64,000 bases of DNA from Clostridia bacterium. Its GTDB lineage: Bacteria > Bacillota > Clostridia > Peptostreptococcales > Acidaminobacteraceae. The notes below the pieces were generated by a model, which worked only from the letters and a program-made list of their open reading frames with translations, had not been told where the DNA came from and did no database searches. The stretch spans positions 1-64,000 of the forward strand of contig JAGYOH010000009.1 in assembly GCA_018399635.1 (NCBI GenBank), read 5' to 3'. The position numbers and the translations under genes are program-made. Of this stretch, positions 8,301 to 14,277 are shown piece by piece. Numbering within the stretch: the first letter of the stretch is position 1; every line of letters starts with the position of its first letter.

Positions 8301-9573
8301 CCCCTCCCACGGCCTCTACGGGGGGGAGGAACCCGCTGTTTTCAATCGGCCGGGCCACTACGAGATTTTTCGAAGAATCCGGGACCGGCCCCCTGACGAG
8401 GCCTTCGCCAAGTTCTCCGGGGAGGCCTCGGTCCACCTCAAGGTCCACCGTCCTCCCGTTGCGGATTTTCATCTGCAGTATCAGGGGGGATGGCAGCTGG
8501 TGGACCTCTCCTATGATCCCGACTATGTCTACCAGAGGGAGGACCGGGGGATCGCCACCACCCGTTTTCTCATGGAGGACGGGGCCGGGGAAAAATGGTA
8601 CCGGCTGCCGGAGGAGATCCCCCCGGGAACCTACCGGATCACCTACGGGGTGGAGGACGTGGACGGGGCCGGGGACCAGGTGGTAAGGGAGGTGGAGATG
8701 GTCGAGGATCCGGTGACCCTGTGGGGGGAGGTTTTTCCGGCGGTGCTACCCATCACTGAAGTCGTGACCCTGAGGGGGCTGGTTCCTTCTGAACCCGGGG
8801 GGATGGCGGTGGCGGTGGTTTCCCAGGACAAGAGGATCCGGCTGCCCCTGGGGGCAGGTCTTGAGGCCGGGGAATCGGTGACCTTCAGGATCCCCGAGGA
8901 CTTCAGGGACATGACCTATCATTTTGAAGTCACCCTGAAGGGAAGGACCTTTTTTTTCCCCTTCAGGGTCCATTCCCCCATTGAGCTGGCACTCCTTCCC
9001 CCGGCGGGGGACGAGGTCCGGGCCAGGGTCGCCCCCTATGTCAGGGAGGTCTATCTTCTCAAGGAGGGTCGTCTGATCCCCATGACCCTGACGGAGGGGG
9101 TCTACGGCATCCTGACCCGCCGGGAGGAGGGCCTCAGGGTCCGGGGGGTCCTCCACGACAAGCAGGAGGAGGTCGAGGTGGTCTTTCCCCGGCCTGCCGG
9201 GGACGGCCCCTCCATCACCCTCACCGGTTCCTGGCAGTACTGGCGGGGGCAGGAGAATCTTCTGGGGAGCCGGATGACCCTTGAACCCCACCGCTTCATG
9301 GCCTTCGAGCAGGTCACCCTCACGGTGACAGGCCTGGAGGGGGAGGGGGTGGTGGCCTTCGATCCGGCCCTGGGTCTGGATCCGGTTCCCTTCGTGGATT
9401 CCTGTGAAAGGGTCCTGACCCTGCCCCTGCTCCCCTCAAGTCTCGGCTACGACGGGGTCCGGCGTCGGGAGCCCTACTGGATCCGGGTGACCCGGGGGGA
9501 GGAGATCTACGAGAAAAGCTTTGAAATCACGGGCAATATTTACGACAGAATCTATCTGCAGCCTGACTTTTAA
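5389..9573 (+). CDS. Very large secreted protein with a zinc-ribbon-like four-cysteine site
   Basis: 1394 aa, with a signal peptide (residues 1-23, hydrophobic LMALILILFLAFGASSG, ending VLA). The rest is a long chain of beta-rich segments with Ig/PKD-like spacing and no SLH repeats, so I infer secretion or loose surface attachment. Around residues 790-850 there is a cysteine cluster: CDIC at 814-817 and CKFC at 829-832 with His826 between, flanked by two further Cys. This is a CxxC-x11-CxxC zinc-ribbon pattern, unusual in an exported protein. ATG 5389 follows GGAGG at 5380-5384 and overlaps the previous stop (ATGA). I do not recognise a family. The S41 protease gene follows 49 bases later with its own candidate promoter. 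Confidence 0.8.
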   Translation: MKRLMALILILFLAFGASSGVLALTLKGLDLNEALLRDKGIRVYGEPGDIPYNEFVPVARGYYTYQGREGEFRYHGFDGGFNPFTNREFPNDADSYRALSMKNWLKEGWLTRGFSPDPFQSYLRGERGLAADFLKEAYEGMLPFEIYKEGPVYDYLYISDFPTLYGPGQGILWHETGSGFWYQSFSLGALEAKLATPGEVTFIAIEEKAYDLGDLSKGLEVTLHGRLLDEEAFTSPVLGALHYTREDIEDLTFTLGDQTRTLPPNDLANSGLVTFRLPLSPLDMAAGEVALTGAFRVNYRDGSHSPWFTREVRYGLDQTSGYLQSCFNVGPVAKTSDLTLEDIAYHDLSKGDIDFYTITLASVKETVSYDLLPAGIDFTVKNLIHDYVQRNDFEVTDSFHLTQQVTGDLGTSTFTREVGFLQRETGLDLEFILPESVYDLQAIEAKNLTPLAEVVEKKVTLGGEELDFDAFFRGGVVYGEVAEDELVAVAVTLKTAPGTVYTYQDWILVKSTVPTVNFQPEEKAVEGRWVRFVDRGGREALNRDFPVTYAFQAGDLEIRENDQGFEVLAGTPGVHTLRVTAKSDINAATREYRLPVAEDQPPGIYVNLYSDQIFRGDPLLLESAFVSLDGDMIEDTEMIIEKDPEGDGTYVYDGVYDPERLFESLGDYRLVVRASEDRESAEVLRPFKVDNRMPITTLSLVEATPPPRVDLVLVGEEEGLPPAGEIEETLRQRGYEARVAYFDPAPVTDTRTVTRDLRTGRDEPPPSLDFSEEGYRGTLTLNQVQDLGAYEEEGHYAYRTSCKSVPVYSRVRGCDICGTYYNALGHKFCKFCMVVTGTTTQCTRKKYWVSQMVWHPDYLGTYSGEVTGTFTREYVDGFREGARTRMLLLEGVDPGPWETRAHEVLSVAGEDVLAVIEALYPREEAAMTTVLAGEAFDLSYGNHDAEGDPVVREEFMVRHDPGIFDNPSERDPSHGLYGGEEPAVFNRPGHYEIFRRIRDRPPDEAFAKFSGEASVHLKVHRPPVADFHLQYQGGWQLVDLSYDPDYVYQREDRGIATTRFLMEDGAGEKWYRLPEEIPPGTYRITYGVEDVDGAGDQVVREVEMVEDPVTLWGEVFPAVLPITEVVTLRGLVPSEPGGMAVAVVSQDKRIRLPLGAGLEAGESVTFRIPEDFRDMTYHFEVTLKGRTFFFPFRVHSPIELALLPPAGDEVRARVAPYVREVYLLKEGRLIPMTLTEGVYGILTRREEGLRVRGVLHDKQEEVEVVFPRPAGDGPSITLTGSWQYWRGQENLLGSRMTLEPHRFMAFEQVTLTVTGLEGEGVVAFDPALGLDPVPFVDSCERVLTLPLLPSSLGYDGVRRREPYWIRVTRGEEIYEKSFEITGNIYDRIYLQPDF

Positions 9574-9592
9574 GGAGGGGGTATGTTATACT
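9563..9592 (+). promoter_or_regulatory. Candidate promoter of the S41 protease gene
   Basis: TATACT at 9587-9592 is preceded at 18 bp by the weak -35 CTGACT (9563-9568), which overlaps the end of the previous gene. The ribosome site AAGGAGG follows at 9608-9614. Confidence 0.45.
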
Positions 9593-9622
9593 ATTCCTTG
9601 AGAAAACAAGGAGGATACTCAG

Positions 9623-10957
9623 ATGAATTTCAGGCGCACCGCGATGGTTCTGGTGGTTTTACTGCTCATGACGTCGGTCTCCCCGGCCTTTGCCGAGAGG
9701 GACTTCAGCAAGCTCAATCTGTTTTTTGACTACATCGACGACTATTATTATGAAAGCGTGGATGAGGAGGTGATCTTCGAGGAACTCTATGAGAGTCTTT
9801 TCAACAGCCTCGACGACCACAGCACCTATTTCAGTCCCGAAGAGTATACCGTCTTCACCGAGGACAGCGAGGGGAGCTTCGGAGGCATCGGGGTGACCAT
9901 CGCCAGTGAAGGCGGCCTGATCACCGTGATCCAGATCTTCGACCACAGTCCCGCCCAGGTCGCCGGGATCAAGGTGGGGGACAAAATCACCGCCGTGGAC
10001 GGCGAGAGTGTCGAGGGTCTTCCCCTGGACGTGGCGGCGGCCAAGATCCGGGGAGAGGTGGGGACGGCGGTCATCCTTACGGTAAAAAGAGAAGCGTCCA
10101 CCCTGAGTCTCGAGGTGATCAGGGACATCATCACCATCGAGAACGCCAGCCACGAGATCATCGACGGCATCGGCTACCTGGATATCAACCAGTTCACCGA
10201 GAGCGTGATTTCAGAGATCCACGCCGCCCTGAAGGATTTCATCCAGGGGGAGGTGGCGGGCATCGTGGTGGATCTGAGGGACAACCCCGGCGGCCGGGTG
10301 GACGTGGTGGTCAAGGCCGTGGACCTTTTTCTTCCCCAGGGGGACCCCATCCTCACCATCGACTACCGGGCCTACCGGGATGAGAACTACGTTTCCAAGG
10401 TCAATGGGGTCACCCATCCCCTGGTGGTGCTGGTGAATCACTCCAGTGCCAGCGCCTCGGAGATTTTCGCGGCGGCCGTCCAGGACAATGACCGGGGAAT
10501 CATCCTGGGGGAGACCACCTACGGCAAGGGGACGGTGCAGAGCGTCATGCCCCTGACGGACCGGTCGGGGTTCAAGCTCACCGTGGCGGAGTATCTGTCG
10601 GGGGGAGGCAACACCATTGACGGCATCGGGGTGGTTCCGGACATCGAATTCCTGGAGAATCCCCATGTCGCCGGAGACTTCGCCCCCATCAGGGCCTACC
10701 GGGACGTCTACCCGGGAGAGACCTCCCTCACCATCTACGGGGTCCAGGAGCGTCTGGCGGCGGCGGGGGCCGCGATTGAAAAGGACGGGGTCCTGGGACC
10801 CATGACCTTGAAGGCGGCCAATGATTTTATGGCCTCCCATCAGCAGAGGACCGCCGGCTACCTCCCCAGGGCGACCCTCACCTACCTGGATGAATTTTTC
10901 AGCGGGGGTCTCAAGGAGGATCCCATGCTGAAAAAGGCCCTGGAACTGTTGCAGTAG
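9623..10957 (+). CDS. Carboxyl-terminal processing protease, S41 family
   Basis: CtpA/CtpB-like serine protease of 444 aa that trims C-terminal tails of exported proteins. It has a signal peptide or anchor (1-24, ending AFA), a PDZ domain (about 85-170, with GGIGVTI and AGIKVGDKITAVDGES), then the S41 core. The catalytic triad fits Ser277 (in SSASASE), Lys302 (in YGKG) and Gln306, with the family's 25-residue Ser-Lys spacing. The C-terminus (about 365-405) looks like a peptidoglycan-binding domain (YGVQERLAAAGA, DGVLGPMTLKAAN), which would hold it at the wall. Start ATG 9623 has AAGGAGG 8 bases upstream. The neighbouring giant secreted protein and S-layer proteins are possible substrates, by position only. 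Confidence 0.92.
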   Translation: MNFRRTAMVLVVLLLMTSVSPAFAERDFSKLNLFFDYIDDYYYESVDEEVIFEELYESLFNSLDDHSTYFSPEEYTVFTEDSEGSFGGIGVTIASEGGLITVIQIFDHSPAQVAGIKVGDKITAVDGESVEGLPLDVAAAKIRGEVGTAVILTVKREASTLSLEVIRDIITIENASHEIIDGIGYLDINQFTESVISEIHAALKDFIQGEVAGIVVDLRDNPGGRVDVVVKAVDLFLPQGDPILTIDYRAYRDENYVSKVNGVTHPLVVLVNHSSASASEIFAAAVQDNDRGIILGETTYGKGTVQSVMPLTDRSGFKLTVAEYLSGGGNTIDGIGVVPDIEFLENPHVAGDFAPIRAYRDVYPGETSLTIYGVQERLAAAGAAIEKDGVLGPMTLKAANDFMASHQQRTAGYLPRATLTYLDEFFSGGLKEDPMLKKALELLQ

Positions 10958-10980
10958 AGTTTAATGAGATTGTAATATTG

Positions 10981-11030
10981 AAGCCCCGCAACGGTTGGTA
11001 TAATACAGTTGAACGGGGCTTTCATCTATT
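10981..11030 (+). terminator. Probable terminator with a long loop
   Basis: AAGCCCCG (10981-10988) pairs with CGGGGCTT (11014-11021), followed by a T-rich tract. The 25-base loop contains TATAAT, so this spot may also hold a promoter element. Confidence 0.55.
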
Positions 11031-11060
11031 TTACATTTAGATTACAAGTCCGGTTATGGA

Positions 11061-11089
11061 TTGTATCCTTGGAGTCCGAGTGATACAAT
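11061..11089 (+). promoter_or_regulatory. Promoter of the first S-layer gene
   Basis: TTGTAT at 11061-11066, a 17-bp spacer, and TACAAT at 11084-11089. This gives a leader of about 70 bases that carries the palindromes at 11101-11142. Confidence 0.65.
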
Positions 11090-11100
11090 TCTCTTAGAGT

Positions 11101-11142
11101 CGGCGGACTATCCGTCGAATCTATAAAAAATATTTTTTATAG
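11101..11142 (+). promoter_or_regulatory. Double hairpin in the S-layer mRNA leader
   Basis: CGGCGGA/TCCGTCG (11101-11117, one G-U pair) is followed by a perfect 22-base AT palindrome at 11121-11142 (half-site CTATAAAAAAT). The ribosome site AAAAAGGAGG starts five bases later. Long structured 5' leaders stabilise some abundant S-layer messages; that role here is inference. Confidence 0.55.
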
Positions 11143-11165
11143 AATGAAAAAGGAGGAATTAAGAA

Positions 11166-12824
11166 ATGAAGAGAGTACTTTCATTGGTACTGGTTTTGGT
11201 ACTGGTACTGGGAAGTTTCCCTGTCTTCGCAGACGAAGCTGAAGCGACTTACGGCGAGATGCTGGCCGAACTGGAGCTCGTGCTTGGTGACGGAGACGGA
11301 AACTTGATGGAAGGCGATGCTTTGACCCGCGCTCAAATGATGGTCGTTCTGGCCAGAATGTACGGCGTCGAGGAAGAAGCGGCAGCCTTCGTATTGCCAT
11401 CTACTTTTACTGATGTGGATGCAGACAGTTATTACGCACCCTATATCGCTTATGCGCAAATGGAGGGTTGGACTGAAGGTTACGGAGACGGCACCTTCGG
11501 ACCCGACGACACTTTGACAGCCGATCAGGCCGCCACATTCTTACTTAGAGTTTTGGGTTACAGCTCTGAAGGAGATTTCGCCTGGGACGAAGCAGTAGAA
11601 TTTGCTGCAACTCTTGGCATCGATGTCGAAGCCGGCGTTGCTGATGACGGATCAATCCTCAGAGGCGAGCTCTTCGAAATGATGTACAAGACCCTTTACA
11701 CTGAAAACACTGAAGGCGTTCTTCTGGCCGTAGTTCTTGAACTTGAAGAAGCTGCTCCTGAAGCCCTTGAAGTCGTTTCAGTCAAAGCCCTGAACCTGGT
11801 TCAAATCGAAGTGGTCTTCAACATGGAAATTGAAGAAGAAACAGGCAGTTTTGTTGTAGAAGATGTAGATTTAGATGTCAACGATACTGTACTTCAAGAC
11901 GATGGCAAGACAGTCATCCTCTACGTCGATAAAGCAGGACAGCAGGCCGAAGCCACGGTTGTCATTGAAGAAGTGCAAGCTCTTGACAATGAGGACATGG
12001 TGGTAGCCGACACTGAGATGGACGTTCAGTTCCTTGACATGGACATTCCCGTGGTCACCGGTGCTGAAAATGTGGGCAACGATACCTTCAGAGTTTACTT
12101 CTCGGAGTCCATGGATGATTACACTGACAAGGCTTATTATGAAGTGAATGACGGTGCCAAGTACATCAAGGAAGTAAAACCCGGCACCAATGGTCTTTCC
12201 GTTGATATCGTAATGTACTCAAAACTTGAAGACGGTGAGTATACGGTAGCGGTAGAAGATGTTATGGATTTTGCTGGCTTCAAAGCATTGCCCAAGACCT
12301 TCACCGTAGATGTAACAGAAGATACTGAAGCACCCTACGTTGTTGGTTACAAGGATGCCGAGCCGGATCAAGTTACTTTGATTTGGAATGAAGACATCGA
12401 GTTTGCCGTAGGCACTAGCACAGCGGCTTTGAACGTATTTGATGATGACGGTGATGCGTACGTTTACCATACCAACAACTCAAACGACGCAACTACAGCA
12501 GAAATCACTGACAATGAGATGGTATTGACCTTCAGTGACGATTACTTGTTACCTGAAGGTACGGCCTATGTCTATGTGGCGAACGAAGTTGTCAATGATC
12601 TATGGGACCTTGAAAACAATCAACAAATGGTCCAAGTAGATGTTTCGATTGAAGTGGAACTGGACACGACACCTCCAGCAGTGGACGACGTAGAGGTGGA
12701 GGATGATAAATTGATTATCACCTTTACCGAAGAAATTGAATTTGATGATAAAGAATTCACCTTCCTGGATGACGAAGGGATGAGGTGTCTGGTAATCCAA
12801 CAGGAGAAGGCACGGACACTTTGA
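11166..12824 (+). CDS. S-layer-type SLH protein 1, N-terminal part (frameshifted)
   Basis: First part of a surface-layer protein. It has a signal peptide (1-22, ending VFA), three SLH repeats (about 26-195; TRAQMMVVLARMYG, FTDVDADSYYAPYIAYAQ, RGELFEMMYKTL) and then acidic SbsA-type Ig-like domains (VTGAENVGNDTFRVYFSESM; APYVVGYKDAEPDQVTLIWNE). The frame runs into unrelated codons after LDDEG and stops at 12824. The paralogues at 14278 and 17448 have GGGG where this gene has GGG (12777-12779), so one base is missing and the rest of the protein continues in the frame of 12785-14014. Restored, the protein would have about 949 aa. Codons are more A/T-ending than in the neighbours, suggesting strong expression or different ancestry. 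Start: AAAAAGGAGG at 11147-11156. Confidence 0.85.
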   Translation: MKRVLSLVLVLVLVLGSFPVFADEAEATYGEMLAELELVLGDGDGNLMEGDALTRAQMMVVLARMYGVEEEAAAFVLPSTFTDVDADSYYAPYIAYAQMEGWTEGYGDGTFGPDDTLTADQAATFLLRVLGYSSEGDFAWDEAVEFAATLGIDVEAGVADDGSILRGELFEMMYKTLYTENTEGVLLAVVLELEEAAPEALEVVSVKALNLVQIEVVFNMEIEEETGSFVVEDVDLDVNDTVLQDDGKTVILYVDKAGQQAEATVVIEEVQALDNEDMVVADTEMDVQFLDMDIPVVTGAENVGNDTFRVYFSESMDDYTDKAYYEVNDGAKYIKEVKPGTNGLSVDIVMYSKLEDGEYTVAVEDVMDFAGFKALPKTFTVDVTEDTEAPYVVGYKDAEPDQVTLIWNEDIEFAVGTSTAALNVFDDDGDAYVYHTNNSNDATTAEITDNEMVLTFSDDYLLPEGTAYVYVANEVVNDLWDLENNQQMVQVDVSIEVELDTTPPAVDDVEVEDDKLIITFTEEIEFDDKEFTFLDDEGMRCLVIQQEKARTL

Positions 12825-14014
12825 CCTTCGTTGTTAAAGATCTTGATGGCGAGTATTCATTGGTGATGGAAGGCATCGTGGATCTGGCTAGACCCACAGC
12901 CAACGAAATGCCCGCCACCACGATTGAATTTGTAGTAGAAGATGAAACGCCACCTGTACATGATGATTTTTCAGCTGTGATTTACAATGCCAGCGATGAA
13001 GATCAGATGATCAAGGTTGACTTCGGCGAAGCCATGGCTACTGAAGGCGTCTACGCAGTGACCAATCTTGAGAACTATGTGATTAAAGCGAATATAATTT
13101 CTGGCAGTACCGTTGACTACGAACTATCGGAAATCGCTGACGCGGTGAGCATCAATGTCGTGGACGGTGGCGAAGCGGTAGAAATCTGGATTGAACTTGA
13201 GGATGATTCTGAAGATGGTTTGGATCTTAAAGATCTTGGTACAACAACAGAAGAGGGGATTACTGTTGGACGAGTGGCTGACCTTGAAGGCAATTACACA
13301 GAGGATTATGGTGCTGATATTGAAGTCTCTAATCAAGGAACCGTTGGTTTCGGGACCGTCGAAGCTACCGCGGTTGACACCATCGAAGTGACCTTTGATG
13401 ATGAACTGGCCAACATCGTTTCTGAGGATTTCCAACTTTTAGTAAGCGGTACTACCATTGGTGTGATTGCTGATATCGATACAGAACTCAACGATGATGA
13501 TCAGACGGTTTTAATTTTCACCTTGGTGGATGCTTATGAACTGAACCAAGATGGTACAGGACCTGATGGTAAAGCAGTAACTTTCAGTGTTATAGATACT
13601 GGTTCAGAGAACATCTCAGAGAACATCTATGGTGAAAAGGTTGCACCGGGTGAAAAAGCAGCAGATGACAAGATTGCTCCTGCACTCCTCGTAATTGATG
13701 GTGGCGACTATGACGAAGAAGATGAAGTTTATGTAGATGCTGCAACCGGCGATGTGATTACTCTACACTTTGGTGAAGATATCGAGAAGACATCTGTAAG
13801 TCTCAACACCTTTGAAGTCGGTGGTGGCGACTATGAAGTAACTGCTGTATCGGTAACAACTGACGCTACGATTGAACTCACAGTCGACAACGCTGGTAAC
13901 GAAGACCTGGTAGGCGTATCGGTTGACCAGATTTCCGGTATCCGTGATGGTGAAGACAATGTAACCACTGGTATTTCAACAGAAGTTACAAGCGTTAAAC
14001 CAACCCCTAACTAA
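12785..14014 (+). CDS. S-layer-type SLH protein 1, C-terminal part (frameshifted)
   Basis: This is the continuation of the gene starting at 11166, not a separate gene. It has no ribosome site, and its residues match the paralogue at 14278 without a gap from the frameshift onward (GEGTDTLTF, GEYSLVMEGIVDLARPTANE). It contains two or three Ig-like domains and finishes with the family module VSLNTFEVGGGDYEV...GIRDGEDN. Either the cell makes a truncated protein, or the missing G at 12777-12779 is a sequence error or a switchable homopolymer. The stop is followed directly by REP-like repeat copy 2. Confidence 0.8.
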   Translation: MSGNPTGEGTDTLTFVVKDLDGEYSLVMEGIVDLARPTANEMPATTIEFVVEDETPPVHDDFSAVIYNASDEDQMIKVDFGEAMATEGVYAVTNLENYVIKANIISGSTVDYELSEIADAVSINVVDGGEAVEIWIELEDDSEDGLDLKDLGTTTEEGITVGRVADLEGNYTEDYGADIEVSNQGTVGFGTVEATAVDTIEVTFDDELANIVSEDFQLLVSGTTIGVIADIDTELNDDDQTVLIFTLVDAYELNQDGTGPDGKAVTFSVIDTGSENISENIYGEKVAPGEKAADDKIAPALLVIDGGDYDEEDEVYVDAATGDVITLHFGEDIEKTSVSLNTFEVGGGDYEVTAVSVTTDATIELTVDNAGNEDLVGVSVDQISGIRDGEDNVTTGISTEVTSVKPTPN

Positions 14015-14018
14015 ACAA

Positions 14019-14044
14019 TGCCGGGTACGGACATTCGGACATTT
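14019..14044. repeat. REP-like repeat, copy 2
   Basis: TGCCGGGTACGGACATTCGG followed by ACATTT. It matches copies 1 and 3 and starts four bases after the stop codon of S-layer gene 1, ahead of that gene's terminator. Confidence 0.65.
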
Positions 14045-14061
14045 AGCATGATGTAGTATTA

Positions 14062-14097
14062 AGAGGACCGATTCCTTTAGGGGGGTCGGTTCTTTTT
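14062..14097 (+). terminator. Terminator of S-layer gene 1
   Basis: AGGACCGA (14064-14071) pairs with TCGGTTCT (14086-14093, one G-U pair), followed by a T-run. Confidence 0.75.
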
Positions 14098-14178
14098 GAT
14101 GGTTTTTGGGGTGTGATCTCTTGACGGGCTGGTAAAAAATCTCAATGTATCTTTTTGTTTACATAATAACTATATATA

Positions 14179-14207
14179 TTGACATTTAAGACTGCTGGTA
14201 GTACAGA
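14179..14207 (+). promoter_or_regulatory. Candidate promoter of S-layer gene 2
   Basis: A consensus -35 TTGACA at 14179-14184 lies in an AT-rich tract. At 17 bp the -10 is the poor TACAGA (14202-14207); a better TACAAT at 14213-14218 is too far away. Confidence 0.4.
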
Positions 14208-14277
14208 TAAAGTACAATCAATGGATCGGCCATGGATTGATTCAAAATGGTTTTCATTGCAAAGGAGGTTGTAAGAC

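Noticed and set aside
12785-14014. A free-standing gene for the second part of S-layer protein 1
   Set aside because: No ribosome site or signal peptide, and it aligns without a break to the interior of the paralogue at 14278; it is the frameshifted continuation of the gene at 11166.
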